Positions 7,975-16,342 of a stretch of 64,000 nucleotides of DNA are shown piece after piece (within the stretch, counting starts at the first letter, position 1; the number at the start of each line of letters is the position of its first letter). The translations under genes and the position numbers were made by a program. Location: positions 1,728,001 to 1,792,000 of the forward strand of contig CP053031.1 in the NCBI GenBank assembly GCA_021496505.1, read 5' to 3'. This DNA is from Thermoleophilia bacterium SCSIO 60948 (GTDB lineage Bacteria > Actinomycetota > Thermoleophilia > Solirubrobacterales > 70-9). The notes under the pieces were generated by a model, which was not told where the DNA came from, did not search any database, and worked only from the letters and a program-made list of their open reading frames with translations.

Positions 7975-9105
7975 CTAGGCCATCGACCCGTATCGGGCAG
8001 CCTGGCCGTTGGCCGGGCGGGCGCCGTTCGACATCGGACTCGAGCCACCGAGCAGGCGACCGAGCTCCTCGGGGACCGCGGCGCGCTGCTCGGCGAGCTG
8101 GCGCGTGATCTTGCCCATCCGCACGAGCTGGGCGAGGTGCGAGTCCATCGTCTGCATCCCGATCGAGCCCGAGGTCTGGATCGAGGAGTAGATCTGGTGC
8201 GTCTTGCCCTCGCGGATCAGGTTGCGGACCGCGGGCGTCGGGATCAGGACCTCGCAGGCCGCGATCCGCGACGAGCCGTCGGCGGTCGGCAGGAGCTGCT
8301 GCGTGACGATCCCCTGAAGTGCGATCGAGAGCTGCATCCGCACCTGCTGCTGCTGGTGCGGTGGGAAGACGTCGATGATGCGGTCGACCGTCTGCGAGGC
8401 CGACTGGGTGTGGAGCGTTCCGAAGACGAGGTGGCCGGTCTCCGCCGCGGTCAGCGCCGTCGAGATCGTCTCGAGGTCGCGCATCTCGCCGACGAGGATC
8501 ACGTCGGGGTCCTCGCGCAGCGCGGCCTTGAGCGCGGCCGAGAAGCTCGGCGCGTCGGCGCCGACCTCGCGCTGGTTGACCAGGCAGCCCTTGTGGCGGT
8601 GCAGGAACTCGATCGGGTCCTCGATCGTGAGGATGTGGTCGTGGCGGTCCTCGTTGATCACGTCGATCAGCGACGCCAGCGAGGTCGACTTGCCCGAGCC
8701 GGTGGGGCCGGTGAACAGGACGAACCCGCGCGGCTTCGACGTGAACTCCTTGAGCACGGGCGGCAGGCCGAGCTGCTCGAGCGACGCGATCTCCGACGGG
8801 ATCAGACGCAGCGCGGCGGCGAGCGCGCCACGCTGGAAGAAGCAGTTGACACGGAACCGGGCGACAGCCGGGATCGCGTAGGCGAAGTCGAGCTGGAGCT
8901 CGTTCTCGAGCTTCTTTCGCTGCGAGTCGTTGAGGATCGAGTAGATGACCTCGCGCGTGTCCGACGGCGTCAGCGGCTCGTAGCCCTCGAGCGGCGTGAC
9001 GCTGCCACGGATGCGAAGCACCGGCGGGGCGCCCGGGGTGATGTGGCAGTCGGACGCCTTGCGTTCGACCATCGTCGTCAGTACCTGCGCGAAGTCGAGG
9101 CTCAC
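7975..9105 (-). CDS. pilT: Type IV pilus retraction ATPase PilT
   Basis: A 376-residue secretion-superfamily ATPase that powers pilus retraction. Walker A is FTGPTGSGKST (residues 131-141), the Asp-box is ILTIEDPIEF (158-167), Walker B is DPDVILVGEMRD (199-210) and the His-box follows near TGHLVFGTLHT. The N-terminal PAS-like half (ASDCHITPGAPPVLRIRG) is the standard PilT opening, so GTG 9105 is taken as start. Length is close to the usual 340-375. It lies between pilB and pilC in the same transcriptional direction, so extension, retraction and platform proteins are encoded together. Confidence 0.95.
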   Translation of the reverse strand: MSLDFAQVLTTMVERKASDCHITPGAPPVLRIRGSVTPLEGYEPLTPSDTREVIYSILNDSQRKKLENELQLDFAYAIPAVARFRVNCFFQRGALAAALRLIPSEIASLEQLGLPPVLKEFTSKPRGFVLFTGPTGSGKSTSLASLIDVINEDRHDHILTIEDPIEFLHRHKGCLVNQREVGADAPSFSAALKAALREDPDVILVGEMRDLETISTALTAAETGHLVFGTLHTQSASQTVDRIIDVFPPHQQQQVRMQLSIALQGIVTQQLLPTADGSSRIAACEVLIPTPAVRNLIREGKTHQIYSSIQTSGSIGMQTMDSHLAQLVRMGKITRQLAEQRAAVPEELGRLLGGSSPMSNGARPANGQAARYGSMA

Positions 9106-9203
9106 GCAGGTCTCATCGGAGGCCCGGCGTCAAAGCTTGAGCAGCATCTCGATGATCGCGTCGTCCGGGTCCTCGTCGACGCGCGAGAAGAACACGCGAA
9201 AGA

Positions 9204-11093
9204 TCAGCTCGCGACGCGGGCGACCTCGGCGATCGAGGTGACTCCGGCACGGACCTTCAGCATCCCGTCGTCTCGCAGCGAGAGCATCCCCTCCTCGCGC
9301 GCCACCCGGCTGATCTCGCCATGCGAGGCGCCGGAGACGGTGCGCTCCTTGATCCGCTCGCTCATCTGCATGACGGAGAACAGCCCGACGCGACCGCGGA
9401 AACCGGTCCGGTTGCAGCGCGTGCAGCCGACCGGTTCGAAGGCCTGGATGTCGCCCGGGACGTTGAAGCCCGCCTCGCTCATCGCCTTCCCGGGAACCAT
9501 CGTCGCGCGCTTGCAGTGCTCGCAGAGCTTTCGCGCCAGGCGCTGGGCGACCACGCAGTCGAGGGCCGAGGCGGTGAGGAAGCTCTCGATCCCCATCTTC
9601 GCCAGCCGCGTGATCGTGCCGGGGGCATCGTTCGTATGCAGCGTCGAGAGCACCATGTGACCGGTCAGCGCCGCCTCGATCGCAATCCGCGCGGTCTCGG
9701 CGTCGCGGATCTCGCCGACCATGATCACGTCGGGGTCGGCGCGGAGCATCGAGCGCAGCCCGGCGGCGAAGCTGAGACCGGCCTTGCGGTTGACGTTCAT
9801 CTGGTTGATGCCGGCGATCCGGTACTCGACCGGATCCTCGATCGTGATGATCTTCTTCTCGACCGCGTTGAGCTCGCCGAGCGCGCCGTAGAGGGTCGTC
9901 GACTTGCCGGAGCCGGTCGGTCCGGTCACGAGGACCGCGCCATAGGCCTGTCTGAACGCGTCGCCGAACGTGCTTCGCGCCGAACCGTCCATCCCGAGCT
10001 CGTCGAGCGTGAGCAGGGACTGCTCCTTGTCGAGGAGGCGGATCGTCGCCCCCTCCCCGCGCTGGGTCGGGAGCGTCGTGACGCGAAGGTCGACCTGACG
10101 GCCCTCGATGTCGACCGAGACGCGGCCGTCCTGCGGGATCCGCTTCTCGGCGATGTCGAGCTCGGACATGATCTTGATCCGCGAGACGACGCCCGCGACC
10201 ATCCGCTTCGGAACGCGAGCCGCCTCCATCAGGATCCCGTCGACCCGGAACCGGACGCGCATGTCGTCGGCCTCCGGCTCGAAGTGGACGTCGGAGGCCC
10301 CCTCGCTCGCCGCCTGGCCCAGGATCGAGTAGACGAGCCGGATGACGGGGGCGTCCTCGGCCGACTCGCGGAGCTCGACGTCGTCGAGCTCGATCGCGCC
10401 GTCGTCGCCCTCCTCGATCGCCTCGGTGACGGCCGTCTCGAGCGTGTTGAGCCGCCGGATGAGGTTCTCGATGTCCTCGGGGACGGCGACAGCGATCTCG
10501 CAGGCCAACCCAGTGATCATCTTGATGTCGTCGAGGGCGATGACGTTGCCGGGATCCGCAGTCGCGACGAGCAGCCGCTTCGGATCGAGATAGCCGACCG
10601 GGATCGCGCGGTAGCGCTGCGCGGCGGTCGCGGTGAGCAGGTTCGCCGCGCCCATGTCGACGTGGTAGACGGTCAGATCGACGTGGCGCAGTCCGTAGCG
10701 CTCGGCGACCGCGCGCGAGAGCTGGTCGCCGGTTATGAACCCGCGGCGGACGAGATGGTCGCCGAGGCGCTCGTTGCCCCCCTGCGCGTCGGCGACGGCG
10801 GCCTCCATCTGCTCGCGAGTCACGTAGCCGAGCTCGACGAGGATCTGGCCGATCGGCTTCTGCGGGCTTCCGCTGCGAAGCGGCTCGGTCAGCCCCGAGG
10901 GGTCAGGAATCGGCGTCCGAGCGGCCGGGGCCATCGCCTCGGCCGGGGTCTGGGGTGCGCTCGGCGGCTGCGACGGAGCCGCCGGAGACGGCGGTGACGA
11001 GGAACCCGCGGGCGGAGCGCTCGGCCACGGAACGGCCGGCGCCTCGCCCGGCGGCGCCGCGATCCCGAACCCCCTTCGTCCTTCCTCGCTCAT
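9204..11093 (-). CDS. pilB: Type IV pilus assembly ATPase PilB (GspE family)
   Basis: A 629-residue extension motor. The first 75 residues are a low-complexity Pro/Ala linker. An MshEN/T2SSE N-terminal domain follows (IGQILVELGYVTREQMEAAV), then the ATPase core. The core has Walker A VTGPTGSGKSTTLYGAL, an Asp-box ITIEDPVEYRI, Walker B DPDVIMVGEIRDAETA and a C-terminal tetracysteine zinc motif (CEHC and CTRC). The CTRC part continues RCNRTGFRGRVG, a hallmark of PilB/GspE. The start is ATG 11093. No pilin, pre-pilin peptidase or PilMNO gene is adjacent, so those parts lie elsewhere. A 98-bp gap separates it from pilT and holds no recognisable gene. Confidence 0.95.
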   Translation of the reverse strand: MSEEGRRGFGIAAPPGEAPAVPWPSAPPAGSSSPPSPAAPSQPPSAPQTPAEAMAPAARTPIPDPSGLTEPLRSGSPQKPIGQILVELGYVTREQMEAAVADAQGGNERLGDHLVRRGFITGDQLSRAVAERYGLRHVDLTVYHVDMGAANLLTATAAQRYRAIPVGYLDPKRLLVATADPGNVIALDDIKMITGLACEIAVAVPEDIENLIRRLNTLETAVTEAIEEGDDGAIELDDVELRESAEDAPVIRLVYSILGQAASEGASDVHFEPEADDMRVRFRVDGILMEAARVPKRMVAGVVSRIKIMSELDIAEKRIPQDGRVSVDIEGRQVDLRVTTLPTQRGEGATIRLLDKEQSLLTLDELGMDGSARSTFGDAFRQAYGAVLVTGPTGSGKSTTLYGALGELNAVEKKIITIEDPVEYRIAGINQMNVNRKAGLSFAAGLRSMLRADPDVIMVGEIRDAETARIAIEAALTGHMVLSTLHTNDAPGTITRLAKMGIESFLTASALDCVVAQRLARKLCEHCKRATMVPGKAMSEAGFNVPGDIQAFEPVGCTRCNRTGFRGRVGLFSVMQMSERIKERTVSGASHGEISRVAREEGMLSLRDDGMLKVRAGVTSIAEVARVAS

Positions 11094-11126
11094 ATCCGAT
11101 CACCATGGAGCGGCGAGGCGTCGAGA

Positions 11127-11984
11127 TCAGTCGTCGGCGATCGCCGCGGAGCGCATCGCGTCGCGCGGCGGATCTGCGCCGGTCCAGACCCGCAGCGATG
11201 CCGCGCCCTGTGCGACCAGGATCTCGATGCCTTCGACCGTTTCCGCGTGTTTGCCTCTCGCTGCTTCGATTAGGGCCGTCGCGTGCTTTCCGTAGACGAG
11301 GTCGACGACCATCAGACCTTCGTCCAGTTGATCGGCATCCACCCCGAGCGCCTTTAGATCCGTTGCGCGCGATGCGGCGAGGGCATCGGGCTCGACTTCG
11401 CCCGCGTTCGCCGTCGAGAGCCCGACGCTCGTCGTGTTGACGACCAGGTCGAACCGCCCTAGGTCGAGCGTTCCGGATGGCCCGGGCTCGACGGCGCCGA
11501 GGCCGAATTCGCTCGCGAGTCGCTCGGCGCGCTCGCGGGTCCGGTTGTGGATCGAGACGACCGCGCCGGCCCGGGTGAGCGCCCAGGCGCAGGCGCGCGC
11601 GGAACCGCCGGCACCGAGTATCAGCGCCTCGGATCCGGCGGGATCCCGGCCGATCGCCTCGAGAAGACCCGGGGCGTCGGTGTTCTCGGCCGCGATCCGC
11701 CCATCCTGGAAGCTGAGCGTGTTCGCGGCGCCGATCTCACGTGCCGCGTCGGTCGCGGAATCGGCCAGCGCGAGAGCGGCTTCCTTGTGCGGAACGGTCA
11801 CGTTGACGCCCGCATAGCCCTCCGCGGCCAGCGCGCGAACCCGTGAGTCCAAGTCCTCCGGCGCGATGTCGATCGCGCCGTAGCTCCATTCCCGCGCGAG
11901 CCCGAGCGCCTCGAGCGCGGCGGTCTGCATCGCCGGCGAGCGGCTGTGGGAGATCGGGTGGCCGATCACTGCGAGCTTCGGCAA
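11127..11984 (-). CDS. aroE: Shikimate dehydrogenase
   Basis: A 285-residue enzyme that reduces 3-dehydroshikimate to shikimate with NADPH in aromatic amino-acid synthesis. The substrate loop is HSRSPAMQTAAL. The catalytic lysine is in NVTVPHKEAALA, the aspartate partner in ENTDAPGLLEAI, and the nucleotide-binding turn is LGAGGSARACAWAL. The start is a TTG at 11984, supported by a strong GGGGAGGGG ribosome-binding site immediately upstream and by the family opening PKLAVIGHPISHSRSP. It sits 22 bp after mltG and 33 bp before pilB in one co-directional cluster. Confidence 0.94.
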   Translation of the reverse strand: MPKLAVIGHPISHSRSPAMQTAALEALGLAREWSYGAIDIAPEDLDSRVRALAAEGYAGVNVTVPHKEAALALADSATDAAREIGAANTLSFQDGRIAAENTDAPGLLEAIGRDPAGSEALILGAGGSARACAWALTRAGAVVSIHNRTRERAERLASEFGLGAVEPGPSGTLDLGRFDLVVNTTSVGLSTANAGEVEPDALAASRATDLKALGVDADQLDEGLMVVDLVYGKHATALIEAARGKHAETVEGIEILVAQGAASLRVWTGADPPRDAMRSAAIADD

Positions 11985-12006
11985 CGCCCCTCCCCCGCAC
12001 CGGCTC

Positions 12007-13218
12007 TCAGCAGCTCGTCGGGGAGCCGCCCTGCTCCTCGAGCGCCGCCTGGTACTCGGCCGCGGCCTGGTCGAACTCGGCCTGCGAGGCGGTGAACACG
12101 TGCCGGTTGCACGTCCCCGGCTCGACGACGTAGAAGAGGAAGTCCTCCTTCGCCGGGCTCGCGGCCGCCTTCAGAGAGGCGAGCCCGGGATTGCCGATCG
12201 GCCCCGGCGGCAGCCCGGGATTGATCCGCGTGTTGTAGGGCGAATCGCTGGCGAGCTCGGATTCGGTCAGCGGCTGGTCGAAGTTGCCGGTCGCAAAGCG
12301 CGTCGTCGCATCGATCTGCAACGGCATCCCCTGCGACAGGCGGTTGTAGATGACCGCCGCGACGAGCTTTCGCTCCGAGGGCACGGAGACCTCGCGCTCG
12401 ATCATCGAGGCGATGATCACGACGTCGTAGGGCGTCAGGTTCTTCGACTCGGCGTACTTGAGGTCGACCTGCTCGAAGTAGTCGCGAAACGCCGTCAGCT
12501 GCTGGCCGACCAGCTCGTCGGCGGTCGGCTTCTTGCGCGGGATTTCATACGTCGCCGGGAACAGGAAGCCCTCGAGGCTGCTCGGGCTCTCAGCGCCGTA
12601 GTCGGCGGGGTCGAACACCTTCTTCGACACGGACTCGCTCGCGCTCTCGTAGTCGCCCTCGACGCCGGCCGCCTTGACCTCGGGGGCGATCTGCGAGCGA
12701 TCGAGGCCCTCGGGGATGACGACGTCGATCGTCTTGCCGGTCGTCTCCGCGCCCGAGGCGGTCTCGCCGAGCTGCTGATCGCTCGCGCCGCCATCGAGCC
12801 TGTCGGCGACCGCGGTGACACCGACGTAGGCGACCAACGCCACCAGGATCAGGGCTCCGATGCCGAGGGCGCGGCGCGCCCAGAGCTGTCCACCGCTCGC
12901 CGGGGCGGCTCCGCGCCGCGACGAGCGCGGGCGCCGAGGCGGGACGCCCCCGCCGCCGGCTCCGTGGGGCTCCGCGGCGGGCTGCCCGGCGACCTCGCCG
13001 GTCCCCGCGATCGGCGCTCGCTCCGGCCCCGGCTCGGCTGCGACATCGGGTCCGGCCGGGGCAAGCGCGGAGCGATCGTCGGTCTCAGCGGGAGCTCCCT
13101 CCGGCGCTCCGTCCGTGCGCTCGCGGCGCAGCATCGCCCGCCGTGCCCTGCGCCGGGCGCGCTCGAGCTCGGCAGCCTCGTCGTCGGCGAACGCGTCGTC
13201 GAATCCGTCCCCCGTCAC
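12007..13218 (-). CDS. mltG: Endolytic peptidoglycan transglycosylase MltG (YceG)
   Basis: A 403-residue membrane-anchored lytic transglycosylase that cuts nascent glycan strands. The first 110 residues are charged and low-complexity (cytoplasmic), followed by one transmembrane helix at about 117-136. A LysM-like region (TIDVVIPEGLDRSQIAPEVKA) and the YceG catalytic domain come next. The catalytic glutamate is in SMIEREVSVPSERKLVAAV, followed by VIYNRLSQGMPLQIDATTRFA and the C-terminal block NPGLPPGPIGNPGLASLKAA. It starts at GTG 13218, only 4 bp after ruvX, which implies cotranscription. The ruvX-mltG-aroE order is widespread in Gram-positive genomes. Confidence 0.94.
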   Translation of the reverse strand: MTGDGFDDAFADDEAAELERARRRARRAMLRRERTDGAPEGAPAETDDRSALAPAGPDVAAEPGPERAPIAGTGEVAGQPAAEPHGAGGGGVPPRRPRSSRRGAAPASGGQLWARRALGIGALILVALVAYVGVTAVADRLDGGASDQQLGETASGAETTGKTIDVVIPEGLDRSQIAPEVKAAGVEGDYESASESVSKKVFDPADYGAESPSSLEGFLFPATYEIPRKKPTADELVGQQLTAFRDYFEQVDLKYAESKNLTPYDVVIIASMIEREVSVPSERKLVAAVIYNRLSQGMPLQIDATTRFATGNFDQPLTESELASDSPYNTRINPGLPPGPIGNPGLASLKAAASPAKEDFLFYVVEPGTCNRHVFTASQAEFDQAAAEYQAALEEQGGSPTSC

Positions 13219-13222
13219 GCGC

Positions 13223-13633
13223 TCAGCGCTCCACGGGCTCGGTCGAGCGATCGGAGGCGCGCGAGGCGAGATAGGACTCGAGCAGGTGCGAGGCCGCGAG
13301 CGAGTCGGGGGCGGCCGTCGCGCCCTCGCGGCGACTCGCGTCGGCCATCCGCGTCGTCAGGCGCTCGTCGTAGGTCCTGACCGGAACGTCGCAGTGCCCG
13401 GCGAGGTTGTCGCGGAAGCCGCGGGCCGATCGCGCCTGCTCGCGCTCGGCGCCGTCGAGCGAGACGGGAATTCCGACGACGATCTCCTCGGCGCCCTCGC
13501 GTGCGGCGATCGCGGCGATGGCCCTCGGGTCGGAGGGCTCGACGACCTCGAGCGGGCGCACGACCGTCTCCGAGGGGTCGCAGATCGCGCAGCCCGACCG
13601 GGCGCGTCCGTGATCGACGGCGAGAACCTTCAT
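13223..13633 (-). CDS. ruvX: RuvX (YqgF) RNase H-fold resolvase / pre-16S rRNA nuclease
   Basis: A 136-residue RNase H-fold protein. It opens MKVLAVDHGRARSGCAI, with the first catalytic aspartate (Asp7). The second motif is EEIVVGIPVSLDG and the third is DERLTTRMAD. Family members act as the essential 5'-end processing nuclease of 16S rRNA and/or as Holliday-junction resolvases. The start at 13633 was chosen because it places the family's conserved opening at residue 1; an in-frame ATG at 13684 would add 17 residues with no match. It is encoded between alaS and mltG. Confidence 0.92.
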   Translation of the reverse strand: MKVLAVDHGRARSGCAICDPSETVVRPLEVVEPSDPRAIAAIAAREGAEEIVVGIPVSLDGAEREQARSARGFRDNLAGHCDVPVRTYDERLTTRMADASRREGATAAPDSLAASHLLESYLASRASDRSTEPVER

Positions 13634-13687
13634 CAGCAAACGCTCACAATAGGACGCGGAGCCCCGGATCCCCGGCGCGGACATGGT

Positions 13688-16315
13688 TCAGTTTTCGAGA
13701 CCACTCTGGATCGCCTCGGCGGCGGTGGCGAGCGCCTCGTCGAGTCGTCCGGGGTCGCGTCCGCCGGCCTGGGCCGCGTTCGGCCGGCCACCCCCGCCGC
13801 CGCCGATCAGCGCCGCCGAGGCTCGGATGACCTCGCCCGCGTTGAGGCCCCGCTCTACGACCTTCGGGCTGAAGCTCGCCACGAGCGCGGCCTTGCCCTC
13901 TCCGGACGAACCGCCGAGGACCACCGCGGCGTCGCCGATCCGGTCGCGGACCCGGTCGGCGAGATCGAGCATCTCGCGCTGGTCGCCGAGCGGCGTCTTC
14001 GCGGTCACGACGCCGATCCCCTCGACCTCGCGGGCGGCGCCGACGAGCTCGTCGGCCAGCTCACCGGTCGAGCGCCGGCCGGCCTCGGCGACGGCGCGCT
14101 CGAGCTCAGCGAGTCGCTCAGCGGTGCGGCGGGCGCCAGCGACCGCGTCCTGCGAGCCGAGCAGCCGGGCGGCCTCGTCGAGCTCATCGGAGCGGCGGCG
14201 GAAGAGGTCGATGGCGGCGGGTCCGGTGACAGCCTCGATCCGCCGGACGTTCGCGGCGCTCGAGCCCTCCGAGACGATCTTGAAGATGCCGACCTCGGCG
14301 CTCGAACCGACGTGGGTGCCGCCGCAGAGCTCGCGCGAGACCGCGTCGATCTCGACCATCCGCACCCAGTCGCCGTACTTCTCGCCGAACAGAGCCATCG
14401 CGCCGAGCGCCTCAGCCTCGGGTCGCGCCATCTCCATCGCGCGGACCGGGCGGCTCGCCTTGATCCATTCGTTGACGCGGTCCTCGACGTCGCGGAGCTC
14501 GTCCGGCGAGAGCTGCTTGCCGTGGGTGAAGTCGAAGCGCAGCTTGTCCGGTCGGACCGAGGAGCCGGCCTGGCGCACGTGATCGCCGAGTCGCTCGCGC
14601 AGGGCGGCGTGGAGCAGATGCGTCGCCGTGTGGTTTCGCATCGTCGCGTGGCGGACCTCGTGATCGACCCGTGCCTCGACGCGCTCGCCGGGTTCGGGAC
14701 CCGGCCCGTCGAGGCGGATCGCCTGGTCAGCGCCGACGCGGTAGACGTCGGCGACGCGGGCCTCGCGGCCGTTCCAGCGAACGAACCCCGAGTCGGCGAC
14801 CTGGCCGCCGCCCTCGGCATAGAACGGGCTCTGCTCGAGCTTGATCAGGGTCGCGCCGTCGTCGCCGTCGCCGGCGATCCGGCCGGCCGCAGCGACCGCC
14901 GTCTCCGTGCCGAGCTCGGAGTAGCCGACGAACTCGGTCGGGTCGGCCGCGGCCGCGAACGCGAGCACGGACTCGTGGTCGTCGCGCGGGACCTCGGCCC
15001 CGCCGCGGCGCGCCCGGTCTCGCTGCTCGTCCATCAGCCGCTCGAAGCCGCTGTCGTCGACCGACAACCCCTGCTCGGCGAGCAGCTCCTTCGTCAGGTC
15101 GTAGGGAAAGCCGTAGGTGTCGTGGAGGCGGAAGGCGTCCTCGGCGTCGACCCACGAGGTCCCGGCGGACTTCGCGTCGGCGACGATCCGCTCGAGCAGT
15201 TGCGTGCCGCGGTCGAGCGTGCGGCCGAAGCTCTCCTCCTCGGCGGCGACCCAGCGCTCGATCAGCTCGCGGTCGGCCTCGAGGTGCGGATAGACGGGCC
15301 CGAGCAGCTCGATCGCGCGCTCGGCGAAGCGGTTCATGTACGGCGCCTCGAGCCCGATCGTCCGCCCCTGCTGGATCGCGCGGCGCATGATCCGCCGCAG
15401 GACGTAGCCGCGATCCTCATTCGAGGGCACGACGCCGTCGGCGATCAGGTTGACCATGCCGCGCGAGTGGTCGGCGATGATCTTCATCGCGCGCTCGGTC
15501 CGTGCGTCCTGGTCGAAGCGCAGGCCCGAGAGCTCCTCGGCGAGATCGACGAGCGGGCGCAGCAGGTCCGTGTCGAAGACGGAGACGACCTCCTGCTGGA
15601 TCAGCGCCATCCGCTCGATGCCGAGGCCCGTGTCGATGTTCTTCGACGGCAGGTCGGTGAGCGTGCCGTCGGAGTGGAGCTCCATCGACATGAAGACGAG
15701 GTTCCAGTACTCGAGGTAGCGCTCGGTGTCGTCGCCGGGGCGGTCCTCGGGACCGCCGTACTCCGGGCCGCGGTCGAAGTAGAGCTCCGAGCACGGGCCG
15801 CAGGGCCCGGTCGGACCGGCCTGCCAGAAGTTCTCCGAGCGCGGCAGCTGGACGATCCGCTCGTCGGGGACGCCGAGGTCGCGCCAGATCGCGATCGCCT
15901 CGTCGTCGGGGCCGATTCCGAGCTCCTCGTCGCCGCCGAATACCGTCGCCCAGATCCGCTCGGGATCGAAGCCGAACCCGGTCTGCGAGAGCTCCCAGGC
16001 GAACTCGGCCGCCTCGCGCTTGAAGTAGTCGCCGACGGAGAAGTTGCCGAGCATCTCGAACGTCGTCAGGTGGCGGTGGGTCGTCCCGACCTCCTCGATG
16101 TCGACCGCCCGGAAGCAGCGCTGCGAGGACGTCATCCGCTTTGACGGCGGGACCTCCTGGCCGCGGAAGTACGGCTTGAATTGCTGCATCCCGGCGGTCG
16201 TCAGCAGGACGGTGGTGTCGTCGGGCGGCGGGACGAGCGAGGCCGAGGGCATGCGTAGGTGGCCGCGCTCCTCGAAGAAGCGCAGGAACGTCTCGCGGAT
16301 GTCGGCTCCGGTCAT
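13688..16315 (-). CDS. alaS: Alanine--tRNA ligase
   Basis: An 875-residue class II synthetase that charges tRNA-Ala. The order is catalytic core (TGADIRETFLRFFEERGH through LLTTAGMQQFKPYF, then TGLGIERMALI), tRNA-recognition helices, an editing domain, and a C-terminal DHHA1 domain ending in a glycine-rich stretch (LIGGGGGGRPNAAQAGG). The editing zinc site is visible as NHTATHLLHAAL and CGGTHVG. ATG 16315 is preferred over the adjoining GTG 16318. It lies 27 bp downstream of mnmA and 54 bp upstream of ruvX, all minus strand. Confidence 0.97.
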   Translation of the reverse strand: MTGADIRETFLRFFEERGHLRMPSASLVPPPDDTTVLLTTAGMQQFKPYFRGQEVPPSKRMTSSQRCFRAVDIEEVGTTHRHLTTFEMLGNFSVGDYFKREAAEFAWELSQTGFGFDPERIWATVFGGDEELGIGPDDEAIAIWRDLGVPDERIVQLPRSENFWQAGPTGPCGPCSELYFDRGPEYGGPEDRPGDDTERYLEYWNLVFMSMELHSDGTLTDLPSKNIDTGLGIERMALIQQEVVSVFDTDLLRPLVDLAEELSGLRFDQDARTERAMKIIADHSRGMVNLIADGVVPSNEDRGYVLRRIMRRAIQQGRTIGLEAPYMNRFAERAIELLGPVYPHLEADRELIERWVAAEEESFGRTLDRGTQLLERIVADAKSAGTSWVDAEDAFRLHDTYGFPYDLTKELLAEQGLSVDDSGFERLMDEQRDRARRGGAEVPRDDHESVLAFAAAADPTEFVGYSELGTETAVAAAGRIAGDGDDGATLIKLEQSPFYAEGGGQVADSGFVRWNGREARVADVYRVGADQAIRLDGPGPEPGERVEARVDHEVRHATMRNHTATHLLHAALRERLGDHVRQAGSSVRPDKLRFDFTHGKQLSPDELRDVEDRVNEWIKASRPVRAMEMARPEAEALGAMALFGEKYGDWVRMVEIDAVSRELCGGTHVGSSAEVGIFKIVSEGSSAANVRRIEAVTGPAAIDLFRRRSDELDEAARLLGSQDAVAGARRTAERLAELERAVAEAGRRSTGELADELVGAAREVEGIGVVTAKTPLGDQREMLDLADRVRDRIGDAAVVLGGSSGEGKAALVASFSPKVVERGLNAGEVIRASAALIGGGGGGRPNAAQAGGRDPGRLDEALATAAEAIQSGLEN

Positions 16316-16342
16316 CACGGCGCGGCCCGAGTCTATGGACGC

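Noticed and set aside
12860-16144. A 1094-codon open frame on the plus strand
   Set aside because: It runs antisense to mltG, ruvX and alaS, has Arg/Asp/Leu-rich composition without family motifs, and arises because high third-position GC removes stop codons on the opposite strand.
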